A DNA stretch of 39,858 nt from a virus: positions 1-39,858 of IMG/VR virus record IMGVR_UViG_3300028008_000036. One strand, given 5' to 3'. Of the stretch, positions 28,001-33,324 are shown one piece after another; positions within the stretch are counted from its first letter, which is position 1; every line of letters begins with the position of its first letter. The notes under the pieces were generated by a model, which worked only from the letters and a program-made list of their open reading frames with translations, was not told the DNA's origin and searched no databases. Both the position numbers and the translations under genes were made by a program.

Positions 28001-31000
28001 AGTAACATAGTTTGCGTTATTTGAATTAGTAATACTATCATTATTACCGTCACTAATACATTGAGTTACAATTGATGTTAGAGATGCAATGGCATTTTGT
28101 ACATCAGCACAAGCAGTAGCAACAACATTAGAAACATCACCGTTTCCATCTCCATATATCGACTCACCAGTAGAAACGGTAAGGTCTTGATATCCAGAAC
28201 TCAATTGGTTAGATACAGCATCTTGTAGATAGTCTCTAGCAGCATTGTATGCGGCAATACTTTGTAGTTCTTCACCCTGTAGTCCACCAGTGATCCATTG
28301 ACCTGTACCATCAAAGTATTTGTCAATAAACGTTCTGCTCCATAAGTTACCACCAAGGAAAACATCCATCGCTACAGCATCGATGAAATATCCAATATCT
28401 CTCTTACACTTATCAGGTCCACCAGGGAAGACGAACGATGGATATAAAGTAGAGACCTGACCAATAGCATAGTTTTGGGCATCCTCTTTGTTTCTTCTAA
28501 CTAAACGATATGCTGTCTTAAATCTGGATTTAGCAGTTTCAACAGGATCTCCAGGGAAAGAGAAGAATGGAGCTTCATCGTAAACAGCAATTTCAGCAAG
28601 AGCATTATCAATGATATACTCTTTGTTTTGTGTAATTAAATTGTATGTGGTCTTATATCTCTTAGCATCTTTAATTGCGAGGTCAATGGTTACACCATTC
28701 GTGGTGTCTCCATCATTCTCTGCTTGAGATCCTGTCTTACCAGAAGTAATACTACCACATGGAAGATTACTATAGAAATTATAAGGACTGTCTGCGAAAG
28801 GAACAGGATCATATAGATTTGCTTTTACACTTAGCAAGTTAGCTACTGCTTGCTTACATAGATCACGAGCTCTTCTAAATGCCCAAAGTAGATTTTCTTC
28901 TTCACCAGCTAATACTCCAGTAAGTGTTGTGTCATTAGCAAAGAATCCTTGTACAGCAGCAACTGTATTATAGTTACCACCATCTCTTAAATCTTCTGCT
29001 ACAGCATCAACAATAGTGCCAACATCGTTAAAACTAACAGCAGAACCACTAGGACTAAAGACTCCCAAAGAAGCAATAGTCTCATTAATAATATTCTGTC
29101 TGTTAGCAATAATTAGATTGCGAGCATCAAAATAACGGTTCGCATTAGGATCTCTTCCAGGATTAACATAAGAAATATCCTGAAGTCTTGGATACTTTTC
29201 AATGATATATCCAAAGACTTCCTCTTGGATCATCTTACGGTTGCTTTCAATTAAGTTAGCAGCATCTGCATAGATGTTATTGATAGCAAATCCAGATGGA
29301 TTTAGAATTTGAGGAGCAGCAATATACTTAACAAAACCAGTTGGTTCTAATGTTGCGTTAAACTCTTCAGTTCCACCAGCAACTGCTGGATCTAGTTTAA
29401 CATATAGTTTTTCTCCAGACTTAGAACCAAGTCTATACCCACCAATAGATACAGCAGGGCGATTTAGTGGACTGGTAATGTCTTCACTACCAAGGAATAA
29501 TTTAGTATAGTTGTTAGTATCTTGAGTTGTTCCAGAAATATCAATAGTATAGTATTGAGTTCTCTTGATATTAGCAGCACCACTATCAACTGCTTCAGGT
29601 GGAATGATGTCAGTAATGAAACCACCCTTATCTTGGTTAAAGGCGAAACCTTTGAAACCAATAGCATGAAGTGATGTATTACCAAAGTTGGAGTTTGAGT
29701 TCGTGATGGACATATCACCACCACTTTCCATTAGGAAGTGATCAGCAAAACCAACAGCGAAGATAGAAACGTTCTGGATGAATGCATCTTCTGATGCTTT
29801 AACGTGGAAGGTTCTCCAGTCATCCTTCCAATAAGAATCGCCCTTAGCGTGATAAGGAACAGTCGCAAACGCATCAGTTAGTGATGCTTGGTTCCAGGTG
29901 TTAGAATACTCATCATAACGGATGAATGCTCTGTCATCTTTCTGAAGCGAAACGCCCGTATATTGAGCTATGACCATGGATTTGAATCCAGTCGCCTTCA
30001 GACCGTTCGCCCAGATGCCACAAATACCCCACGTAGAGCGGATGGATACGTTAAAGACATATGGAGAGGCAGACTCTACACTATCAACTTCAGCGAGTGT
30101 CTGAGCGTTCTGACCGAGTGCTGGTGTAGTATCAACACTAACAGTTTGACCAGCAGCAATACCTGTACCAATTGCGCTAACAACTTCAGCAACTTCGTAA
30201 GTAAACTTACGTGGGTCATTTTGATCGATATCAATGATTGGGAAGATACCTTCCAAAACACTATCAATATCAGTTCCAGAGATAGCAACAAACTGACCAG
30301 CAAAGTATCCGTGGTCTACCTTAGTTGTTACTTCAATCTCAGATGTTGATGCAGGAATGCTAGGAATAGTTGTAGCATCATTAAGTGTCAGTGACTCAAT
30401 AACTCTAGAGTCAGACAGAGGACCAACAATACGGTTCTCCTGAATTCTAAAGTCAAATTCACCAGGATCATCAATTGTTGGTTGATAATCAGAGAAACCT
30501 TTAGCAATCTTTCTATAGAATAGAGACAACTCTTCTGTGTCTGCGTATTCAAATACAGTTAGTTTGTGGTGTGAATAGTTAGGAGCAGTCTTCCTAGTGA
30601 AATCATTAGGATCGTAGTATACCTCACCAGTTCCGTCTACAGTATTATAAAGAGGAGACTCAGCAGTAGTCTGACCATCTTTTAAAGTAAACTGCCAGAA
30701 GTAACAACCACCTGTTACGTTAAAGATAGCAGAACGAGGAACAGTTACAGAAGCAGGATCGGGAACGTATAGAGGACGAACAACAGTACGGCGAAGGTCA
30801 TAACCTACGAGAGAAGAACCTCTGGGGATGATAGCACCACCCTCAGTGTTGTTATACTTGTATAAGACGTTATCAGGATTAGAGATATCAAGAATGGAAT
30901 TATCAGTCCACTCATTATTTGCTTGATCAAAACCAAATGCAGAGATACCACTAGTGTCTACAAGACCAGGACGGTTATCAATGTAGTGAATACCAGGCAT

Positions 31001-31219
31001 CAGCATAATGCTGAACTGGTCAAACCTGTCATTACCAAATCCAGGAAGATACGAATATCTCGCAATCTCTAGAAAAGCACGTTGGATGCTCTTGAATGGT
31101 GTTACAGGTGAGTTACCTCTATTAGATAACGCATCTGTAGCGTTGAAATCATCAGGAGAAACATAAAGATACTTACCAGTTTTGCTGCTGATAAGGTTAT
31201 CCAGACGTGTTAATGGCAT
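19028..31219 (-). CDS. giant virion structural protein (4063 residues)
   Basis: 12.2 kb, 4063 residues, from the ATG at 31219. Start motif: MPLTRLDNLISSKTGKYLYVSPDDFNATDALSNRG. Residues 440-560 look like a right-handed beta-helix entry (FIQNVSIFAVGFADHFLMESGGDM). Between about 730 and 1680 a motif recurs five times, (C)-x-(R)D-x-x-x-x-(V/I)-DA-(V/I)-x-x-D-(L/V)-x-x-GGN, in helical repeats. The C-terminal 900 residues are fibre-like beta repeats (STTGDTIILGDV, TATGDLTINGGD, SSGDFAVYGS), ending QTPNASFGLVYAGIS. Giant proteins of this type occur in T4-like cyanophages next to tail genes. Likely a tail-fibre or baseplate-associated fibre; no enzyme motif is seen. Confidence 0.75.
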   Translation of the reverse strand: MPLTRLDNLISSKTGKYLYVSPDDFNATDALSNRGNSPVTPFKSIQRAFLEIARYSYLPGFGNDRFDQFSIMLMPGIHYIDNRPGLVDTSGISAFGFDQANNEWTDNSILDISNPDNVLYKYNNTEGGAIIPRGSSLVGYDLRRTVVRPLYVPDPASVTVPRSAIFNVTGGCYFWQFTLKDGQTTAESPLYNTVDGTGEVYYDPNDFTRKTAPNYSHHKLTVFEYADTEELSLFYRKIAKGFSDYQPTIDDPGEFDFRIQENRIVGPLSDSRVIESLTLNDATTIPSIPASTSEIEVTTKVDHGYFAGQFVAISGTDIDSVLEGIFPIIDIDQNDPRKFTYEVAEVVSAIGTGIAAGQTVSVDTTPALGQNAQTLAEVDSVESASPYVFNVSIRSTWGICGIWANGLKATGFKSMVIAQYTGVSLQKDDRAFIRYDEYSNTWNQASLTDAFATVPYHAKGDSYWKDDWRTFHVKASEDAFIQNVSIFAVGFADHFLMESGGDMSITNSNSNFGNTSLHAIGFKGFAFNQDKGGFITDIIPPEAVDSGAANIKRTQYYTIDISGTTQDTNNYTKLFLGSEDITSPLNRPAVSIGGYRLGSKSGEKLYVKLDPAVAGGTEEFNATLEPTGFVKYIAAPQILNPSGFAINNIYADAANLIESNRKMIQEEVFGYIIEKYPRLQDISYVNPGRDPNANRYFDARNLIIANRQNIINETIASLGVFSPSGSAVSFNDVGTIVDAVAEDLRDGGNYNTVAAVQGFFANDTTLTGVLAGEEENLLWAFRRARDLCKQAVANLLSVKANLYDPVPFADSPYNFYSNLPCGSITSGKTGSQAENDGDTTNGVTIDLAIKDAKRYKTTYNLITQNKEYIIDNALAEIAVYDEAPFFSFPGDPVETAKSRFKTAYRLVRRNKEDAQNYAIGQVSTLYPSFVFPGGPDKCKRDIGYFIDAVAMDVFLGGNLWSRTFIDKYFDGTGQWITGGLQGEELQSIAAYNAARDYLQDAVSNQLSSGYQDLTVSTGESIYGDGNGDVSNVVATACADVQNAIASLTSIVTQCISDGNNDSITNSNNANYVTPTERDLLTGASKCRRDIGHIVDAIRQDLWFGGNAYSIAMAKTYYNRFGGPISTGLAGEESPSITAFKRAADAINLAINNQLYYKDSTVTLDQVGDPPIVSDMNADAYNLVLANKKFIAKQAYETMKESYPSYTPQADNTEQDCLDDVYNVLEEVMYDVKFGGNAKTYDSAEIYVTNVMPYFGLSKQRKNFTPTSVSYDPATGLSVFTIPGHDMTTGGYIRVDTGSVIFTCAMDNNQTQHASPSSDDPYAGQWMEITTVDSSTVTVNVGASSANQSFNPTNAVYNSTTGDMEITIGNHSLSVSEGVILANNSFTFTCDQDSNQTQHTYPRLGQDPLAGKSIPITATTATTITVNVGNAGSAAGVPHTFVSAAAGAVQHNPQSAHTFVSAANNCVSYGVAAATFLDPERDEAAAVFTAAKNLIADVLRNISITPKPANLETQVIDNNIVTDWDTPACADAINATTSNLDTIIQAIGTDVGVGNLIGISRTAPNQPNTSSVFPQPGGYVAGNCSDVVSTVNTLVEIICDTTAAGNLDSLPPLDQGEWDCANVRGSIETLFDIADDAFSVTSLTTLPVVTRGGFTTDAEQSKCYRDVSYIVDAVVNDLRLGGNINSVQAGEAYYVGNNLTYIDGEKTETLDAWNYVGQVATAAMRNFDVWVEGCSTTAGSAIVEVNDTRGIIIGMRVAEYNSNNIVDGLLTPGSPQVSSTIQENAFVKRIVSSTEIEIGVQNSRLDFGNTINAQQTNTNGLGLYFTFEKGQWADTLPKTVIVGPAGSVPTPDVLVDTTPGIECSGTADAITTLIGNITTVINSGVGSVDREEQTASVSLFASRATVFTINTSGVGASNPHNFETGTPVRLVPRPRFDVASGKYVEVDKRLVRLPNGFETNKTYYVIAPGRRTSPEDYSTTTFFNGSDQTKLMLATSRENAATGIYIYASESESIDANVEIDIYQFVLDEKYDLHTYKAKLTNTVNAGIETEVSHIFDVPFSSVTPHEVFIRAFDGEVLPDVSTTYANDSDVAVTDVSDANFGKINPNKSFFARYQNDRVFTIHKTHADAINNVFPITFTSGQSAGFRIFSNKRRSPVKYDPGFGNGLVTTGKWFVNCKDEGSSTIDQAIRDENIFWRIKQQDLSDRPRSTDMWFTRLEDEREANDRTYKLRYVIPKYLENARDPINGFVIKTRTDDTRKLVPQKLLLKPVAGTVYGARFRNPVQPAEFIGFTDSDFSTAGLNTDFAYDPYAKDQTGQGIEYRAFAKFSSGIQATIQSGRYVEDQLDPTINYLELTVFDHGIDTLNFSGLRNESFTTVQINAPQGGSFVVNKTASITANQIEWTGNSSGLANIHAYYTIGGLHYLILKNIRGGKLEYSEYTNTRFTQGSVFADMLNDQDFGKSLPLKTLIAKKYPQYYYKQNGANVYTITPGDRIQDDAGIEYYVESVEDAGIIEDTFYVFSYETLQRRIAGQQDGIYYLSCLRGNISPFPTGAGVAENFKKFNFSQPVSGLYPLNYKNDPLWFQKAGTSTQELNLASQLLDPPATISAADNYVHGLVTTNDYKNSVTKELVQDLVLQPAFVNNTYSTGNNQLQAQTGNATSGSEDRRIAISGDSTVVSDQRYYVELRRPSIARAGNHTFEYLGFGPGNYSTGLPARQEIVLSPTEDFYAQSKKEDAGIVFYTGLNSNGDLYIGNRKINAITGEETFLERAVLADSEDDNEDIGNLVTSFDTPVTFNQNITVVGGDGSQQNVFQSPLIVSVQDNDLTEVRDSFTVRSNVSSVDPVTLDEQDETLDRTNFQPPNSGDVRISKNRVDAAVFGFNARGMGQKYQIQTHITSGVPSNITPNNSATIASGGSRLLSSQFVDYSGVAAKPGDILLKGKQVGRTGSLGWVYANYFAQIPTNNIFSIEFDGTNLVKLTFKDEFGVDVTNAGIGITSGSQIRVRNYSDSNLNSTWTIFSPNGDAFSPTNNYVHFQIYTNVNISTLSWRGTGGVTDVAPGVPVPSVDFSNSNWKEYGVVGGEVLRANTEVIGDYKLGINTIARSAHDDCLDAFSSDQVLPRANLDIVGTTFVSGKKINSYLTESSIIKTETNVDDAFLVGGDSDNPSDNATFRVMTTNNGRVGINTAVNDTINPYKSLDKTFVVVGDARIHENLEITGDLEVNDGDITTTNNAFNFVNQNANILNWAGEGQILNLLNNTSSNQTINIANSSGNINTLIGESATNGTLKVLRNTQSAVLDIATVANDVASTCNITLGGAWATQADTSSFVKIETFYTGLAGNLEIGTGYGAGTSSSRLFTQTRVANLFDGDQTNTVNLATNATTFTLGSTGGTTTIRNTLNVLASAIVEGNIRLDGGLNAGIIEVVRGRFGTNIVGHQVGGVDNPNIDFYKYQTTGRYIDTAGVSSWGSNTFLVSGGQIAAIDNIVNNGSTSRTPGTYNFLEGTSDGAGIGANFTVLVRFDFTIDITIESPGEGYANDETITITDSQLGGGGGGDLTFQVNGVNSVGNNYYLPITTPSITDFKVGDLILVDRGSSFSPDSVGSGANIVTGLRDESQSEIVRIVGIANVANPSDINGYRLIVSRGQEGTNLGTNHPDGCLLAKLDKQSNASYITGSDLNNDGQLDEPLSGIGNGTGNVRIGIAEFGGTLTTADLIRLSKSEFVAIESLVSTSPQSLIVNDGGDPAVDVFRVESTTGDTIILGDVGVGVGFSKFTIDSVTGDTTVAGTLTTENTLTINGSTIVNQQFFTITDGGAGGVPARTTLEVDTATGDLTINGGDMNFFGTDGTTPRLTFDNSSGDFAVYGSFSALGTGVSTFGGSLDIDGGINLEFQEGIGRTALDSKFEITNTDGDSIFQVSDNGSLKIAKIENYITDTGGRKWVYIGDTAETLDANVNYFVNCTGNTLLRLPPDPQMGDMVRIIDISGSLTYNQTMIVRAYDNTKVQGEISNTGQSLTSGVQSIEFAGWGGGELVVQTPNASFGLVYAGISAPGGQPGVPSSLAGWYLMDV

Positions 31220-31259
31220 GATTAATCTGACCCTGCGGTATATCTTTTATCCTAAGATT

Positions 31260-31267
31260 TATTTATA
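31260..31267 (-). promoter_or_regulatory. T4-type late promoter TATAAATA
   Basis: The minus strand has the exact T4 late consensus TATAAATA, 41 nt upstream of the giant structural gene. It is the only perfect match noticed in the window. It likely drives the giant gene and the four co-directional fibre genes after it. Confidence 0.75.
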
Positions 31268-31287
31268 CACGGGGTCTATACCTATCC

Positions 31288-31318
31288 TTAAGAATAAGCA
31301 TTAATGCTATTTCCTTAA
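31288..31318. repeat. imperfect inverted repeat around an AGCATTAATGCT core
   Basis: A perfect 12-bp palindrome at 31297-31308 is extended on both sides by partly complementary arms (AAGGAA opposite TTCTT). It sits between the 3' end of the tRNA-Asn gene and the late promoter. There is no T-run after it, so it is not a standard terminator. Possible roles are RNA 3'-end stability or a protein-binding site. Confidence 0.4.
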
Positions 31319-31370
31319 TACACATGTAAATGTATCCAAATTGTTCTCTATAAGTTGTTCTATACATAAC

Positions 31371-31441
31371 TCCCCTTCCTGGGATCGAACCAGGGACAAA
31401 TTGATTAACAGTCAACCGCTCTACCGCTGAGCTAAAGAGGA
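31371..31441 (-). tRNA. tRNA-Asn (GTT)
   Basis: 71-nt cloverleaf on the minus strand. Acceptor TCCTCTT pairs with AAGGGGA (one G-U), D stem GCTC/GAGC, anticodon loop CTGTTAA with GTT, T arm CCTGG-TTCGATC-CCAGG. The 3' CCA is not encoded. Last gene of the tRNA/cpeT cluster. Confidence 0.95.
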
Positions 31442-31447
31442 ATGAGA

Positions 31448-31519
31448 GCCAAACACAGGACTTGAACCTGCGACCTGAGCTTTACAAAAGCCCTGCTCTA
31501 CCAGCTGAGCTAGTTTGGC
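31448..31519 (-). tRNA. tRNA-Thr (TGT)
   Basis: 72-nt cloverleaf on the minus strand. Acceptor GCCAAAC/GTTTGGC, D stem GCTC/GAGC, anticodon loop TTTGTAA with TGT, T arm GCAGG-TTCAAGT-CCTGT. No encoded CCA. It reads ACA, a codon favoured in A/T-rich phage genes. Its first 10 nt overlap the end of the cpeT-like gene. Confidence 0.95.
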
Positions 31520-32034
31520 ATTCTAGTAAAATTGAATGGACCGTAATCAGATCCCCATACTTTTTGATGAGTTTCTGAATGAAGACCACGGTCCATTACT
31601 TGGTAATTTGTTTCAGTAAGAAGAACTTCGTTATTAACATAAGTTCTGACTCCTCCACGCATTACATAACATTCACAAGTATCATTCTTACCGGTGAATG
31701 TCTTTGTTGCTGTCTCTTTGATAATATTATCACATCCCTCTCGGTATGTCAAGAGGTCATCAGTAAGTTTATCAAGGTTATTGCATCCAACAAAGTCTGC
31801 TGGTGTTCTGATCTCGTAGTTCTTAAGTCTAAGGTAATCACCTTCATCAACTACATCAATCACAAATTGTCTATAAGGACGATCTAATTGATAGTTGTAT
31901 GCTTGCTCACCATAGAATCTAGTTTCCCCAATCTTACGATGACTAACACGAATGTGAGCATAACGAGTAGGATGACTTTGTGCTTGACGTTTGTTAGCAA
32001 AAGTTCCCTCAAATAATTCAAGAAATGTGTTCAT
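31510..32034 (-). CDS. cpeT: CpeT-like phycobilin lyase-family protein
   Basis: 174 residues from the ATG at 32034. The family pattern is clear: FLELFEGTFANKRQA near the start, HxRVSHRKI, EQAYNYQLDRPYRQFVIDV, LRLKNYEI, NLDKL, CECYVMRGGVRTYVNNEVLL, DRGL and VWGSDYGPFNF at the end. CpeT/CpcT proteins attach or handle bilin chromophores on phycobiliproteins, and phage versions are a recognised cyanophage auxiliary gene that suggests a phycobiliprotein-containing host. The phage form may act as a bilin-binding chaperone rather than a full lyase. Its stop TAG lies inside the tRNA-Thr gene; its start overlaps the upstream gene by 17 nt. Confidence 0.88.
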   Translation of the reverse strand: MNTFLELFEGTFANKRQAQSHPTRYAHIRVSHRKIGETRFYGEQAYNYQLDRPYRQFVIDVVDEGDYLRLKNYEIRTPADFVGCNNLDKLTDDLLTYREGCDNIIKETATKTFTGKNDTCECYVMRGGVRTYVNNEVLLTETNYQVMDRGLHSETHQKVWGSDYGPFNFTRMPN

Positions 32035-32299
32035 CAGGTAAAACTTCAGGATTAACGATATCTAGATCAAATAATACAGGGTGGCATTCTTCAGCAATTA
32101 AGTAATCAGAATACTTGAAGATGTCCTCCATAGTATACTCTTCATTAAGTGCTGCTTCTGCCAATATCCATTTGTCATTTTTATCCTCGTCTTCAAGGAC
32201 ATCGAAAGCAAATGGCATACTTTCAACATAATACATCAAAACAGGTACATTATCTACAAATACATGTTTACGTGAGATTGTATACCTGAACTGTGCCAT
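32018..32299 (-). CDS. small acidic protein upstream of cpeT-like gene
   Basis: 93 residues from the ATG at 32299 (MAQFRYTISRKHVFV), with AGGA about 13 nt upstream. The longer frame to 32416 is an artefact because it translates the tRNA-Leu gene. The protein is acidic, with VLEDEDKNDKWILAEAALNEEYTMEDIF and CHPVLFDLDIVNPEVLP. No known domain is recognised. It lies between tRNA-Leu and cpeT, so it may be co-transcribed with the tRNAs. Confidence 0.75.
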   Translation of the reverse strand: MAQFRYTISRKHVFVDNVPVLMYYVESMPFAFDVLEDEDKNDKWILAEAALNEEYTMEDIFKYSDYLIAEECHPVLFDLDIVNPEVLPDEHIS

Positions 32300-32313
32300 A
32301 ATGTTATGATTTC

Positions 32314-32335
32314 CTGTTAATGTTATATTTAACAG
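32314..32335. repeat. 7-bp inverted repeat just 3' of tRNA-Leu
   Basis: CTGTTAA and TTAACAG flank an 8-nt loop, beginning 2 nt after the tRNA-Leu 3' end on the minus strand. It could act as a processing or stability hairpin. There is no T-run, so it is not a standard terminator. Confidence 0.45.
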
Positions 32336-32337
32336 AA

Positions 32338-32423
32338 TGCGAGTAGGGAGACTTGAACTCCCACGAGCATAATGCTCAACAGATTTTAAGTCTGGTGCGT
32401 CTACCGATTCCGCCATACTCGCA
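32338..32423 (-). tRNA. tRNA-Leu (TAA)
   Basis: 86-nt class II tRNA on the minus strand. Acceptor TGCGAGT/ACTCGCA, anticodon stem CCAGA/TCTGT with loop CTTAAAA (anticodon TAA), a long variable arm, and T arm GGGAG-TTCAAGT-CTCCC. No encoded CCA. It reads TTA, common in A/T-rich genes. It lies 2 nt after tRNA-Met. Confidence 0.95.
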
Positions 32424-32425
32424 AA

Positions 32426-32499
32426 TGCTGGTTGTGGGAATTGAACCCACTTTAGGCGCTTTATGAGAACGCTGCATTTACCAAATTGCTAAACCAGCA
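32426..32499 (-). tRNA. tRNA-Met (CAT)
   Basis: 74-nt tRNA on the minus strand. Acceptor TGCTGGT/ACCAGCA, anticodon stem GCGTT/AGCGC with loop CTCATAA (anticodon CAT), T arm GTGGG-TTCAATT-CCCAC. The D arm is weak (three pairs). Probably elongator Met. A CAT tRNA with lysidine-modified Ile identity cannot be excluded from sequence alone. Confidence 0.88.
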
Positions 32500-32507
32500 C
32501 TCCGTAT

Positions 32508-32516
32508 ATTATAACA
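32508..32516 (-). promoter_or_regulatory. extended -10 promoter for the tRNA cluster
   Basis: The minus strand reads TGTTATAAT, a perfect extended -10 element, placing the start site about 1-2 nt before tRNA-Met. No good -35 box is present 17 nt upstream, which is normal for extended -10 promoters. It lies just downstream of the 45-residue gene stop. Confidence 0.55.
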
Positions 32517-32520
32517 CAGA

Positions 32521-32658
32521 TTAGGCAGGACGGGTAGGGGGTGCTGACAGATTAGTAATTGACTGTCGCTTGATGAATGCCTTGAGTTCAGGAGTTTCAT
32601 CCCATTCCCAGATCTCTTCGTGTCCTTTCTTGTCGATTTTCTTAAACGTCTTTTTCAT
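32521..32658 (-). CDS. 45-residue basic protein of unknown function
   Basis: ATG at 32658 with GGAG 7 nt upstream; stop TAA at 32521. Sequence begins MKKTFKKIDKKGHEEIWEW and ends APPTRPA. Basic N-terminus, Trp pair at 17 and 19, helical middle (TPELKAFIKRQSI). It overlaps the upstream gene by 17 nt. No family recognised. Confidence 0.65.
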   Translation of the reverse strand: MKKTFKKIDKKGHEEIWEWDETPELKAFIKRQSITNLSAPPTRPA

Positions 32659-32842
32659 TGGAAAACTCCTCTAATTTATCTAGAATACCATCAAATGAAC
32701 CGATACTGTCAATCTCTGAAATAAGATTGGCAATCTGTTTACATACAATCGGTCGTTCTGCCCTAGCAGCATACGATAATGCGTTGCGAAGACTACCTGT
32801 AGCCTCTGAAAGACTCTCTTCTACTTGTTTACCTAAAGCCAT
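32642..32842 (-). CDS. small helical protein of unknown function
   Basis: 66 residues from the ATG at 32842, with an excellent GAGGAG ribosome-binding site 3-4 nt upstream. Helical throughout (MALGKQVEESLSEATGSLRNALSYAARAERPIVCKQIANLISEIDSI). Small proteins of this type accompany tRNA regions in cyanophages. It is the first gene after a consensus sigma70 promoter (32869-32897), so it is likely expressed early. Confidence 0.72.
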   Translation of the reverse strand: MALGKQVEESLSEATGSLRNALSYAARAERPIVCKQIANLISEIDSIGSFDGILDKLEEFSNEKDV

Positions 32843-32868
32843 TGCTCCTCTTTATCCTCAACATAGTC

Positions 32869-32897
32869 ATTATACTGGGTTTCTTGAATGCTGTCAA
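32869..32897 (-). promoter_or_regulatory. perfect consensus sigma70 promoter (TTGACA-17-TATAAT)
   Basis: On the minus strand TTGACA (32897-32892) and TATAAT (32874-32869) are separated by exactly 17 bp. The -35 box overlaps the stop of the glutaredoxin-like gene. Predicted start near 32862, 20 nt before the 66-residue gene. Likely read by host RNA polymerase early in infection; downstream are two small genes, tRNAs and cpeT. Confidence 0.85.
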
Positions 32898-33133
32898 GCC
32901 ACAAGCATCCCAGCATCCTTCATATAGTGTAGTGTGTCATGCATGTTACCAAGATGTTTGGCACCAATGGCAACCTGGGGATAGGTTGCTTCAGGTCCGA
33001 ACTCTGCTTCAAATGCCCTTTGAGAAAAGTGTTCGTTGAGATTGTACTCATGAAACTCTCCACCCATTGACTTAAGTAGTGCTGCGATACGCTCACACTC
33101 TTGACTACCGTTTGAATAGATTACTGCTTGCAT
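32894..33133 (-). CDS. glutaredoxin-like protein lacking the nucleophilic Cys
   Basis: 79 residues from the ATG at 33133. The fold is glutaredoxin: strand MQAVIYS, helix, EFHEYNL strand, cis-Pro motif TYPQVAIGAKHLGN, and C-terminal helix. The active site, normally CxxC, reads N-G-S-Q-E-C: only the second Cys position is filled, and the N-terminal nucleophile is replaced. Homologues in cyanophages are labelled glutaredoxin. Disulfide exchange would need another thiol, so it may be a binding protein. Its start overlaps the upstream gene by 13 nt. Confidence 0.82.
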   Translation of the reverse strand: MQAVIYSNGSQECERIAALLKSMGGEFHEYNLNEHFSQRAFEAEFGPEATYPQVAIGAKHLGNMHDTLHYMKDAGMLVA

Positions 33134-33324
33134 GTGTCTTCTTTGTAGGTAATAGTGATTTGATTATATATTTCATCTCGGTTGTCACTGTTGTATACAC
33201 GACAACGTTCTACCTTAGCATCCAATAGTTTCTCAATATTATTGAGTTGCCATTCAGCAGCATACTTCTTGAATCCATCATCCATCCAACTCGTGTTAGA
33301 TCCTGGTGTGTTAAAGTCATCCAT
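33121..33324 (-). CDS. small protein of unknown function between purS and glutaredoxin-like gene
   Basis: 67 residues from the ATG at 33324, sharing a base with the purS stop (TAATG). Begins MDDFNTPGSNTSWMDDGFKKYAAEWQLNNIEKLLDA and ends TYKEDTCKQ. N-terminal half polar and probably flexible, C-terminal half with strand VERCRVYNSDNRDEIYNQITITY. No domain recognised. Overlaps the downstream glutaredoxin-like gene by 13 nt. Confidence 0.65.
   Translation of the reverse strand: MDDFNTPGSNTSWMDDGFKKYAAEWQLNNIEKLLDAKVERCRVYNSDNRDEIYNQITITYKEDTCKQ

Noticed and set aside
29888-30349. 153-residue plus-strand frame opposite the giant gene
   Set aside because: Composition matches an antisense shadow; no ribosome-binding site and no domain.
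32300-32416. N-terminal extension MAESVDAPDLKSVEHYARGS of the 93-residue gene
   Set aside because: It is the translation of the tRNA-Leu gene, a familiar annotation artefact; the ATG at 32299 is used instead.
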